Below, one piece after another: positions 44,392 through 52,900 of a stretch of 64,000 nt of DNA (positions within the stretch are counted from its first letter, which is position 1; every line of letters starts with the position of its first letter). Made by a program: the position numbers and the translations under genes. Source of the DNA: JAPLST01 sp964397565 (GTDB taxonomy: Bacteria; Auribacterota; UBA3054; JAPLST01); assembly GCA_964397565.1 (NCBI GenBank), contig CAYNJC010000013.1, positions 50,100-114,099 on the forward strand, read 5' to 3'. The notes below the pieces were generated by a model, which worked only from the letters and a program-made list of their open reading frames with translations, was not told the origin of the DNA and ran no database searches.

Positions 44392-47300
44392 TCAATAATA
44401 CTGCCTGATGTAAGAATAGGCGCGGTCGAACAAATCCTGATCGCGATGGAGTTGATACTTCAGCAGCGCCTTGCGCAGCTCCTTCTGCACCAGCCGTTCG
44501 CCTTGGCTGGTGTGCTGCCAGTCGGGGAATCGCACCTTCTTCACAATGTCGTCAATGTCGGTCACGATACGCTCGACGATGATGTGCGTGTTCTTGGTCT
44601 TCGCTTCCTGGAACAAGTCGGTCAATGCTTCCTTCGCCCGGTCGCGTTCCTCCTCCGGCTCGGCCGCTTTCTCGGCCTGCACCACATCTTTCGCCAACTC
44701 TAGGATTTCCTTCAGGAACTCCAGACTGGTCAGGAACCCTTGCTCGTGCCGCTCTTTGATCTTCTCCAGGCGTTCGCCCAGCGCGGTGAACTTCGCGTTG
44801 CCCAAATGTTTCCGCAGGCGCGACATCAGCTTGATCTCGATCTCCTTGCCCCGCTTGAGCGGCTCGGCGTCCTTCAGGATGTCTTCCAATACCTGCGCAT
44901 CCAACACCAGCGTTTCCACGTCGTCGCGCATGGACTCGACGTGCACGTTCTCGTTGATCAGCTCTATTGTCTTCGCTCCAAGCGCGTGCCACAGCAGTTT
45001 ACCATTGCCGCTCGGTGGCTTTACTGACTCGTACACCTGCGTCAGCCAGCGGTAGTCCTTCTCGTATGGGCTGAGGCAGGGATCGGGCGACAGCGCCTCC
45101 CAGATCGTGCCCAGCACGATGTAGTTCGCGGCGAACTGGTCACGCACCTCATTGTTCGGCAGGCACTGCTGCGCGGCCATGAGACCGTCGTATCCGCCAA
45201 CGCTGCGGTCCACGCCGGCGAAGAAGGACAGACATTTCTGCACGTGCACGGGCAACGCTTTCCGCAGTTCGTCGATGTTGGAAACGACCTGCTGGACGGC
45301 CTTCTCGTCGAAGTCCAGCGCCCGCGCCACGTCATCGAAGATGCCGATGTAGTCCACAATCAGACCATGTGTTTTTTCTTGGCCGAACGTCCGGTTCGTC
45401 CGGCAGATCGCTTGCAGCAGATTATGATCCTTCATCGGCTTGTCCAGATACATCACCTGCAGGATGGGCGCGTCAAACCCGGTCAGCAACTTGCTGGTAA
45501 CAATCACGAACTGAAGTGGGTCCACCGGATCGCGGAAACGGTCGAGCAACTTTTCTTCAGCATCCTTGTCGCGCACGTGCTGCTTCCACTCGGGCGGATC
45601 GTTCTGCGCACCGGTCATCACGATGGCGCTCGCCTCCGGCCCGATCAACTTGTCCATTGCCTCTTTGTAAAGCACGCAGCATTCACGGTCGAAGACCACC
45701 ACCTGGGCCTTGAAGCCGTTCGGCTCCACCTTCGTCTGGAAGTGCTTCACAATGTGCTCCGTCACCGTGCGCACTCGTTCCGGGTTCTTCACCAACACGG
45801 CCATCTTGGCGGCACGCTTGGCGAGGTCATCGCGATCCTGCTCGCTCAGGTTGCCCGTAATCTGCTTATAGGCTTCGTCAATGGCCGCCTTATCAATCTT
45901 CAGCTTGATCTCGGGCGCCTCAAAATGCAGCGGCAGCGTGGCCTTGTCCCGGATGGATTCCTGGAACGAGTACCGGCTCATGTACCCCTTTTCGTCCTCG
46001 TCCGCGCCGAACGCCCAGAACGTGTTCCGGTCCGCACGGTTGATGGGCGTGCCGGTCAGACCAAAAAGAAATGCATTTGGCAACGCCTCGCGCATATTCC
46101 TACCCAGGTCGCCTTCCTGTGTGCGGTGCGCCTCGTCCACCATCACGATGATGTTCGAACGTTCGTTGAGTTTCCCGCCGGCTTCGGCAAACTTGTGAAT
46201 CGTCGTGATCAGCACCTTGCGCACGTCCTGCGCCAACAATGTCTGCAACTCCTGCCGCGTCGCCACACCGATCATGTTGGGCACGTCGGCCGCGTTGAAT
46301 GTGGCCGTGATCTGCGTATCGAGGTCAATGCGGTCCACCACAATCATCACGGTCGGATTGCCAAGGTTCGGATGCATCCGCAGTTTCTGCGCCGCAAACA
46401 CCATCAGCAACGACTTGCCGCTCCCCTGAAAATGCCAGATCAGCCCCTTCTTCGGATACCCCTTCACCACGCGGGCCACGATCTGGTTCGTCGTGGTGTA
46501 CTGCTGATAGCGGCAGATGATCTTGATCCGCCGGTGCTTCTTGTCCGTCGCGAACAGGGTGAAGTTTTGCAGAATGTCCACCACCGCCTCGGGGCGGAGC
46601 ATGCTCTTCACCGTGGCCTTCACATGATGAAGCTGCCCTTCTTCCTGGTTCTCCTCGTCGCGCCACGGACCCCACATCTCGATGGGCATCCGGATCGATC
46701 CGTACCGGAACAGCTTGCCCTCGGTGGCGAAGGAAAAGACGTTCGGCACAAACATCGCCGGCACCTGCTTCTCGTAGATTTCGTTCACCTGGAACGCGCC
46801 GTCGAACCACGTCACTGCACTGCGCGTCGGCGTCTTGGCCTCGCCAATGACAACCGGCAGACCGTTGACCACGAAGACTACGTCAAAGCGTTTGTCCAAG
46901 GTGGCATAAACATCTTGCCTGTGACTTCCAAAGGTCACAGACTGGAAGCCTGTGCCACTCTGACCAAAAGTCCACTGATTCGTGACCACGAACCTGTTGT
47001 TGGTCAGATTCTCGAAATCCACCAAGCGCACCGGCACATGCTCGCCGTGCGGGCCGAAGGGCATCGTCTTCTCGCCGCGCAGCCAGGCCATGAAATTCTC
47101 GTTCGCCCGCACCAATCCATCCGCCTGCACCGACAACAGGATAGCGCGGAGATTGTAGATGACTTCGTCGGCGCGGTCGGGCTGGGCCGCGATTTCGGGA
47201 TTCAGTCGGATCAGCGCCTCACGCAACCATTTCTCAACCATCACATCGCCGGGCCGTCGCGGAACTTGCGCGGCGGGCACGAAAGTCCATAACGCAGGCT

Positions 47301-47487
47301 GCAGTTCGTCAGCGAATGACTCGCCTCTATCTCCATAAGGCGGCGGCACTTGGCGCGCTAACGCGGGCACGTCACTGTCCGTGTTCGCCGTTTCCCGCTG
47401 GGAGAGGGTCTGGGCTGAGGGTTGCCGCTGCCCACACGCAGCGGCAATTATCATCTCCTCGACGGTGTTGGATTCGGTGAAGGTCAT
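44392..47487 (-). CDS. hsdR: type I restriction enzyme R subunit (HsdR)
   Basis: HsdR supplies DNA translocation and cleavage to the HsdMS complex. The N-terminal MTFTESNTVEEMI and LREALIRLNPEI are family marks; the nuclease core has Asp202 and GEAK (Glu216, Lys218); the motor has Walker A FQGSGKS (353-359), DEAH (451-454) and the later SKLLTGFDAPILQVMYLD and QAICRTNR motifs. 1031 aa is normal. Two stretches look foreign: about residues 20-45 (QRQPSAQTLSQRETANTDSD) and 178-197 (GTGFQSVTFGSHRQDVYAT), the second encoded by a palindromic repeat inserted just before the nuclease Asp. The frame stays open. Its start overlaps the helicase stop (ATGA), so it is translated as part of that cassette. 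Confidence 0.93.
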   Translation of the reverse strand: MTFTESNTVEEMIIAAACGQRQPSAQTLSQRETANTDSDVPALARQVPPPYGDRGESFADELQPALWTFVPAAQVPRRPGDVMVEKWLREALIRLNPEIAAQPDRADEVIYNLRAILLSVQADGLVRANENFMAWLRGEKTMPFGPHGEHVPVRLVDFENLTNNRFVVTNQWTFGQSGTGFQSVTFGSHRQDVYATLDKRFDVVFVVNGLPVVIGEAKTPTRSAVTWFDGAFQVNEIYEKQVPAMFVPNVFSFATEGKLFRYGSIRMPIEMWGPWRDEENQEEGQLHHVKATVKSMLRPEAVVDILQNFTLFATDKKHRRIKIICRYQQYTTTNQIVARVVKGYPKKGLIWHFQGSGKSLLMVFAAQKLRMHPNLGNPTVMIVVDRIDLDTQITATFNAADVPNMIGVATRQELQTLLAQDVRKVLITTIHKFAEAGGKLNERSNIIVMVDEAHRTQEGDLGRNMREALPNAFLFGLTGTPINRADRNTFWAFGADEDEKGYMSRYSFQESIRDKATLPLHFEAPEIKLKIDKAAIDEAYKQITGNLSEQDRDDLAKRAAKMAVLVKNPERVRTVTEHIVKHFQTKVEPNGFKAQVVVFDRECCVLYKEAMDKLIGPEASAIVMTGAQNDPPEWKQHVRDKDAEEKLLDRFRDPVDPLQFVIVTSKLLTGFDAPILQVMYLDKPMKDHNLLQAICRTNRTFGQEKTHGLIVDYIGIFDDVARALDFDEKAVQQVVSNIDELRKALPVHVQKCLSFFAGVDRSVGGYDGLMAAQQCLPNNEVRDQFAANYIVLGTIWEALSPDPCLSPYEKDYRWLTQVYESVKPPSGNGKLLWHALGAKTIELINENVHVESMRDDVETLVLDAQVLEDILKDAEPLKRGKEIEIKLMSRLRKHLGNAKFTALGERLEKIKERHEQGFLTSLEFLKEILELAKDVVQAEKAAEPEEERDRAKEALTDLFQEAKTKNTHIIVERIVTDIDDIVKKVRFPDWQHTSQGERLVQKELRKALLKYQLHRDQDLFDRAYSYIRQYY
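46901..46958. repeat. 58-bp palindromic repeat inserted in frame in hsdR
   Basis: The ends GTGGCA (46901-46906) and TGCCAC (46953-46958) are inverted, and an inner stem CTGTGAC/GTCACAG encloses TTCCAAAG. The type (GTGGCACAGGCTTCCAG... on the minus strand) is like intergenic repeats I have seen in PVC-type genomes, but here it is translated. Confidence 0.6.
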
Positions 47488-50400
47488 CTTCCCTCTCCCG
47501 ACAAAATTGCCCAGACACGACGATAGTCGGCACCAGACAATGGCGCATTGGCAGGTCTCGCGGCTTCCCAGCCCTTGGCATCCAGGGATTTCAAAAAGTC
47601 GCGGGCTGCCTGGACCCCTTGGCCATCAGCAACAGAACCGACTTTCTTTTCAAAGACCTCGCCGAGTTTCTCGGCGACACTGCGGGGTGCTGCATTCATG
47701 CGCATCAGCACCCCGGCTTCAGTTTTCACGCCGTGATAGATCATTGCAGGTAGGACATTGATTTTTCGACGTTCACTTTCGGTCAGTTTTTCGAAATCAA
47801 TGCCGGAAAACCTGCTAAGCGCTGAAATGCCCCAAGTGCCGTTATTGACCAGCGTCCTATAAATGGCTTTACAAGTTTCCGTAATGGCCTCGGTTCCACC
47901 GTCAGTGCCCTTGAAGAACTTCTTTGCGATTTCTTGAATGCTGTCTCCGCCTACCCATGCCTTCGTGATGCCAGCAATCTGTGTCCGATCAATCCCGGGT
48001 GATGTGATCGCATCCAACCCGCGCTTTAGTTGGGGGATCCGCAGCATCACCCCGAAAAGATCCGCCATGCCTGTACCTCGTCCGAATAGACCATCAGGCG
48101 TCCAGTCAGACGGGTTCAGCTTCCGGTCCAGATTGCCCATGCCAGCCAATGCGACACCTACACCTTCACATGAGAAGCCCGTCATGTCTGCCATGGCTGC
48201 ACGCTCAGGATGCTCAGCAATTTTGCTCGCGTAGGCTTTGGTGACTGCGAGCAACTTGTCAGCCTTCTCGCGCCCACCGGGAGAATTCCGAAGCACCCCA
48301 TAGCCATAGGTATTGCGTAGCAATTGCTCCGTGCTGGCTAAAACCGCATCAAGATTCTTTTTTTCGTTGAACAGATGCGCCACGTAACAACGAAAGTCTT
48401 CCCACTGCTCACCGTCTATCACCTTCTTGAGGTTCAACTCGATTGCCGCTTGATCTAGTTCGTCAACAAGCGCCAGCAATCGCGAGACAAGTTCTCCCGT
48501 GGCACGGCTGACATATGCCTTGATGGCCTGTGCATCTTTACCTGAAGCCAAACCTACCACGCCCACACTGTCCTGGTTTATGCGACCTGCACGCCCGGCC
48601 AGATTCCAGAAGTCACGCGGAGACATCTCCTTGCCATACGGATATAAATTCGAAGCCAGAAACACCGATGATACGGGGAAGTTTATGCCCTGCGCAATGG
48701 TAGTTGTGGTACAAAGAACTTTGATGGCTCCTTCCTCAGTCAGCCATTCCATGAGAGCTCTCGTCTCATCAGATAATCCAGCATGATGAACACCGACTCC
48801 GTGCTCTAATAGTTCGATCAGTTCAAAGTTAGAACTGATTTCAGCCCTGAGGAAGTTCTGCACCAAAGTAATGTCAGCGGACTTGTTGCGAAGCGTTGGC
48901 ATCACCTTTGATGTTTCGCGAGCCATACTCCAGGCCTGATCGATTCGGGTTGCCACCGCGATGCTGCTACCGCGTGCCGAGAAGATCATAGCCATGGCTG
49001 CCGTCTGAAGTGAAAACCCACATTGGCCGTTATTGTTGATGACCTTCGACTTCGCCACATTCAGTGGCTTGACGTTGCCCGCGCGATGCACTCCCTTTAG
49101 ATGCATTGCATTCTTCGTTGTCGTAAGCGTCTCGAACCGCATCCGCCATCCGGCTCGTTGGCTGTCATCAGCCTCTGCATGGTATATGCCGACGATACGC
49201 TCATTCGGTTTCCAGGCAGTTGTGCCTAGGCTGATGGCTCGCCCAGCCTTGGCGTCTTCTGCCAGCCAGCGGGCAAGTTTATCGGCTTTTTCCACAAAGG
49301 GCATGAGAAGGAGGAAATTCGCCTGCGCGCACTCCTGTTTGATAGTTGCCAGCAGGAGTTCCATCCGCATGCCCCGCGACTCGTTTTCAATGTTATGGGC
49401 TTCATCCATCACCACCAAAGCGAGCGGACGCGAAACCTTCTTGTTGCGGATTACCAGTTGCAGTTTCTCTGGCGTGGCCACAAGCACATCAAAGCCACGC
49501 TTATCCCCCGTCTGTCTGAGCAACTCCTCCTCGAAGGCATCAACCTCCACAGCTCCGGTCAACGCCTCAACCTTCACTCCAATCGGGGCAAAATCTCTGC
49601 GCAGGCGGCGACTAAGCTGTGCGGTCAGCGCGCGTGTAGGTGCGACATAGGCCACCCATCCATTTTCGGCATCAAACTGATTAAGCGCTTGAAGAATACG
49701 GAACTGCGCCAATAGCGTCTTGCCGCCGGAGGTAGGCATGTCGATTACCACCGCTGTTGCGGCTTGGTCGAGCAATCCTTGCTCCAACCATGCCGCACGC
49801 TGCGGAGGCAGCAGTTCGAAGAGGCCCTGCTGTTTCGTAACTTCGTTAACGAATTTGCTCACTCGTGAGTTCACGGCCCGTGCCACACGCCAGATTGATC
49901 CAGACACCATTTGTGTGGATGCCGCGTGAAGCCAGCGCATCAACATGTCCAGTTGGGGATCGGCTGCACCTGTCGCCGATGAAATGGCTGCATCAAAATG
50001 CTTAGAGAGCAGGGCATTGATGCCCGGCGGCTCTCCTTGGAGCATATACTTGGCGAGCAACTCAGATGCCTTGGCCCAATGATAAAGAGCTACTAGTCTT
50101 AGTGCCATTGCCCTGTCTTCCACATCGCTGCCGGTCTTTAGGACCTCTTTCTCCAAGGTCTTCTGATCTTCTCGCAGGCCCACAATGATCTCACGGATGC
50201 GGTCCAAGTCATCCCAGTTCTGTTTGCGAAACAGGCGCAGCCAGCACTCGAACAGACGATAGAGCAGTCTTCGATCCCACGACGCATCTGCGACGGAAGG
50301 GATCGCGCACAGGTCGGGATTGTCCCGATACCAACGTCGCAGGTCCGTCCACCGGTCACCGCAATAGGCCAACGCCGATAGATGAAGCAAATGAAGGACA

Positions 50401-50744
50401 CGGCGGTCTGTTACCGATGGATCCTGCATCATCCGTCCGATTTCAAAAGCGCGCCAGGCCCCCGCCGCGCATTGATCCCGAAGAGTTTCCTCGCCTGAGG
50501 TGGTGTTTAGGAAAGCGTCCAGTCCTTCAATGGCGGCCATCTCGTAGGCCAACGCCAGACGTGAGAGCAGATCGTCGTCAGTGGAACGATAATCGTTAAA
50601 GGCAAGGGCGAGTTGCTCGCCAATGGCCTTGGTGACGAGGCGCACGTTGGCAATCTGAAGACCGCGATCACGCTCATTCACACCAATCGATAGAACCGCC
50701 CAGTGCTGGTCCACCCTTGCCAGTGATTCCTTGGTTACATTCAT
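47484..50744 (-). CDS. Ski2-like DEAD/DEAH helicase (HamB-like), defence-associated
   Basis: ATG 50744 overlaps the stop of the upstream nuclease gene (ATGA) and has AGGGTGG upstream; the frame opens earlier at 50783 but that would overlap by 43 nt. 1086 aa. Residues 1-330 are an all-helical region without catalytic motifs. The helicase follows: Walker A MPTSGGKT (336-343), APTRALTAQ, VATPEKL, DEAH (447-450), later TTTTIAQGINFP and NLAGRAGRIN, the Ski2/Brr2-type motif VI. The C-terminal 350 residues have no recognised domain. The partner nuclease gene and the domain order are like HamB of Hachiman and related antiphage helicases (AbpB). A defence role is inferred from the context and these analogies. 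Confidence 0.8.
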   Translation of the reverse strand: MNVTKESLARVDQHWAVLSIGVNERDRGLQIANVRLVTKAIGEQLALAFNDYRSTDDDLLSRLALAYEMAAIEGLDAFLNTTSGEETLRDQCAAGAWRAFEIGRMMQDPSVTDRRVLHLLHLSALAYCGDRWTDLRRWYRDNPDLCAIPSVADASWDRRLLYRLFECWLRLFRKQNWDDLDRIREIIVGLREDQKTLEKEVLKTGSDVEDRAMALRLVALYHWAKASELLAKYMLQGEPPGINALLSKHFDAAISSATGAADPQLDMLMRWLHAASTQMVSGSIWRVARAVNSRVSKFVNEVTKQQGLFELLPPQRAAWLEQGLLDQAATAVVIDMPTSGGKTLLAQFRILQALNQFDAENGWVAYVAPTRALTAQLSRRLRRDFAPIGVKVEALTGAVEVDAFEEELLRQTGDKRGFDVLVATPEKLQLVIRNKKVSRPLALVVMDEAHNIENESRGMRMELLLATIKQECAQANFLLLMPFVEKADKLARWLAEDAKAGRAISLGTTAWKPNERIVGIYHAEADDSQRAGWRMRFETLTTTKNAMHLKGVHRAGNVKPLNVAKSKVINNNGQCGFSLQTAAMAMIFSARGSSIAVATRIDQAWSMARETSKVMPTLRNKSADITLVQNFLRAEISSNFELIELLEHGVGVHHAGLSDETRALMEWLTEEGAIKVLCTTTTIAQGINFPVSSVFLASNLYPYGKEMSPRDFWNLAGRAGRINQDSVGVVGLASGKDAQAIKAYVSRATGELVSRLLALVDELDQAAIELNLKKVIDGEQWEDFRCYVAHLFNEKKNLDAVLASTEQLLRNTYGYGVLRNSPGGREKADKLLAVTKAYASKIAEHPERAAMADMTGFSCEGVGVALAGMGNLDRKLNPSDWTPDGLFGRGTGMADLFGVMLRIPQLKRGLDAITSPGIDRTQIAGITKAWVGGDSIQEIAKKFFKGTDGGTEAITETCKAIYRTLVNNGTWGISALSRFSGIDFEKLTESERRKINVLPAMIYHGVKTEAGVLMRMNAAPRSVAEKLGEVFEKKVGSVADGQGVQAARDFLKSLDAKGWEAARPANAPLSGADYRRVWAILSGEGR

Positions 50745-51538
50745 GATCCACCCTTTTTCCGCGACTGGGTCACCATGTGACACAGATTTGGGATCGTTTC
50801 TTTAGGCAGATAGATTGCCAGAAGCTCAATCGCCATCCGGGCCGGACATCCTTTGGCCAGGTACTTCACGCGTGTTCTGAGATCATCCTGATGCGGATCC
50901 ACATCTCGGACAAGAAGACCAAATATCTGAATGTCATTCTTATCCGCAAAATAACGCACCGCCGCCTCCATGAACTGTTGCTTCCATGGTGCATTGTTCA
51001 CCGCCCGATGGCCCAGATAACGCACCAGATCATCACGGATGCCTATGTTATCACGCAGATCCTCTAACTGTTTCTTAAATCCTGTTGTTCCATAGCAAGC
51101 CCCTGGCGGATATTGATTGTCACTGGACGTCTTCACCTCGCCAAGGGCAAATTGATGGTCTGAGCCTTTTTGATGAAATCCAACCAAGTCAGCACCAGGT
51201 AAGCTGGACCCGATTTTGCGAACGTCACGACCATCCGGCCAGGGAAAATTACATGCGCGATGATGAACCAGATAGCATTCGGCAAGCGCTTCCCCGACCC
51301 GCCAGCCTTCTGTCGGCCCTGACTGCGTGAGCGTTGCTTGCACGTTGGTCACAGTAAAGCCTGTATCAGGCAGTTCGCTCAGAAGCGAGGTCAGAGCCTG
51401 AATGCCTGTGTCATCGTAAACCACTGCAGCCAGGGGGCCCTTCACCGCCGTTTTCAGCTCCAACCATGACCATGAAACCCCCTTTCCCGTAACAGGAGGA
51501 GTGCCGAGCGAGTAAGTGATGGTTCCGATGGGTAACAT
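50741..51538 (-). CDS. PD-(D/E)XK-like nuclease, HamA/DUF1837-like effector
   Basis: The 265-residue protein has VGEALAECYL (Glu85), LPGADLVGF (Asp117) and LGEVKTSS (Glu134, Lys136) in the spacing of a PD-(D/E)XK nuclease: an early helix Glu, a strand Asp and an ExK strand. This arrangement, the size and the immediately downstream overlapping helicase gene match HamA (DUF1837), the effector of Hachiman, but the local sequence is not close enough for me to be sure of the family. The N-terminal 75 residues are unassigned. It would be released to cut DNA when the helicase senses invading or damaged DNA, if the analogy holds. A -10 box lies 8 nt upstream of its ATG. Confidence 0.65.
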   Translation of the reverse strand: MLPIGTITYSLGTPPVTGKGVSWSWLELKTAVKGPLAAVVYDDTGIQALTSLLSELPDTGFTVTNVQATLTQSGPTEGWRVGEALAECYLVHHRACNFPWPDGRDVRKIGSSLPGADLVGFHQKGSDHQFALGEVKTSSDNQYPPGACYGTTGFKKQLEDLRDNIGIRDDLVRYLGHRAVNNAPWKQQFMEAAVRYFADKNDIQIFGLLVRDVDPHQDDLRTRVKYLAKGCPARMAIELLAIYLPKETIPNLCHMVTQSRKKGGS

Positions 51539-51546
51539 AGGCTTAT

Positions 51547-51552
51547 ATTATA
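51547..51552 (-). promoter_or_regulatory. internal -10 box upstream of the nuclease gene
   Basis: A perfect TATAAT on the minus strand (51552-51547), 8 nt from the ATG at 51538; the -35 region is poor. It lies just inside the hsdR remnant boundary and could give the cassette its own, possibly leaderless, transcript. Confidence 0.5.
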
Positions 51553-51561
51553 CTGTTTTAA

Positions 51562-51768
51562 TCAAACTTGGCCACTCCAAACCACATCCGAACATCTGAG
51601 TATCCGCCCAAGCCGAGGGCGCTCGCGCGCAAATTCAGATACGGCTGCCGCGTCGCGTCCCCCCGTTGCCGTTGGGAAAGGGGCTAGAGACAATGGTTGC
51701 CGTCCGCCACAAGTGACAGCAATAATCATCTGCTTGACGGTGTTGGATTCGGTGAAAATATTAGTCAT
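51562..51768 (-). pseudogene. 5' remnant of hsdR directly after hsdS
   Basis: The frame begins MTNIFTESNTVKQMIIAVTC, clearly the same as the intact hsdR start (MT-FTESNTVEEMIIAAAC), and continues with a diverged version of the same next 25 residues, then loses similarity and stops at 51562 after 68 residues. It starts 8 nt inside the hsdS stop, the normal position for hsdR in a type I operon. It is thus what is left of the original hsdR, or of a duplicate, at the point where the nuclease-helicase-hsdR cassette begins. Confidence 0.75.
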
Positions 51769-52900
51769 GCAATATGAGTTGGTTTGACAAGCACGTTTTC
51801 ACATCCTCAACCCTTTGCATATGCTCAGAAAGGGTTGATAGGTTTCGCTGCAATTCGTCTAACTTGTTTGCGATTTCTTGCTGCTTTTCCAACTTGGGAA
51901 TAGTAACTGCGATGCTGAGCACATCGTTCCGATTCAAACCAGGAATAGAAGTAGTGATTGCGTATTTATGGAGTTTCAAACCCTTCAATAGATAGTAAAG
52001 CCATCTCGGTTGTATTTTGCTGTTGATGATTCTGACATAGTATGCGGTGTCGATTGGCCAACAATGAATATCTGACCAAGTCACTTCACCAGCGCCACCT
52101 TTTCTCCCGATAATGATGGCCGGCGCTTCAATAGTAAACGCCTGATGAAAACCCACAGTGCCATTTGAGCCCATAACGGGGAACCCGGACCCGCTCCTTT
52201 TTGATTCCGGCAATGAATCTCCGTATTCAACTGCCATGTAGTCAGCAAGACGAGATTGTGGATCCCTTCTGGTTTGCGCCACGAGGTCCACTATAAAGAT
52301 ATCATGAAGCGCATTCACACTTAAAGCCAGATCACGGTACTTTTGTGAGACTTCATCCACCGCCCAGAGGATATCGGCGATGCGGCGCTGCTGGTCGAGC
52401 GGCGGCAGGGCGAACTCAAAGTTGGCGAGACTGCTCCAGTTGGTGCGTGGTGAGAGAGATCCGGCGGAAGTCCCGACCGCATGCTGAAAGAACCGCTCCG
52501 AAAGACAGATGAACGGCAGGAGTTTCGGCAGCAAACGGTCACCTTTTGGAGCAAGCACGTATATGTCACCGGACACCACAGCGTCGAACTCCGCAATGGC
52601 CACCTTGCGCTGATAAGCGCGGCGCTTGCCGAAGAGCACCTGCCCAGGCCGGCATCGGCGCGTAAACGTGGTCCCGTCCGCCACATTGCCCCACTCCCGG
52701 ATGTGCAGCGACCCCGGCTCTAAATGCTCCAGCCCGATGAACCGCCCGATGCCTGCCTCCGCCGGCACCCGCTCGGTTTCGTTGACGTTCTCCACCACCT
52801 CGCCAAACCGCACCGTCTTCCAGCCCTTGCGGTCAAAGAGCGAGATCTTCCGCAACTCGTCGCGTGACGGAACAACCAGACTGGTGCGTTTACCGTTCAC
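51761..52900 (-). CDS. hsdS: type I restriction enzyme specificity subunit (HsdS)
   Basis: HsdS recognises the split DNA target through two target-recognition domains. The pattern is standard: TRD1 after WKTVRFGEVVENVNETER, with FALPPLDQQRRIADILWAVDEV as the first conserved coiled-coil end; TRD2 (SRLADYMAVEYGDSLP...GRKGGAGEV) closing with IPKLEKQQEIANKLDELQRNLSTLSEHM. The start is taken as GTG 52900, inside the end of the previous gene; this gives 379 aa. An upstream in-frame ATG (52978) would overlap by 89 nt. The stop region is shared with the hsdR remnant. Confidence 0.9.
   Translation of the reverse strand: MNGKRTSLVVPSRDELRKISLFDRKGWKTVRFGEVVENVNETERVPAEAGIGRFIGLEHLEPGSLHIREWGNVADGTTFTRRCRPGQVLFGKRRAYQRKVAIAEFDAVVSGDIYVLAPKGDRLLPKLLPFICLSERFFQHAVGTSAGSLSPRTNWSSLANFEFALPPLDQQRRIADILWAVDEVSQKYRDLALSVNALHDIFIVDLVAQTRRDPQSRLADYMAVEYGDSLPESKRSGSGFPVMGSNGTVGFHQAFTIEAPAIIIGRKGGAGEVTWSDIHCWPIDTAYYVRIINSKIQPRWLYYLLKGLKLHKYAITTSIPGLNRNDVLSIAVTIPKLEKQQEIANKLDELQRNLSTLSEHMQRVEDVKTCLSNQLILHD

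Noticed and set aside
45244..47292. 682-codon open frame on the plus strand
   Set aside because: Antisense to hsdR with no start context or motif; the R subunit motifs are on the minus strand.
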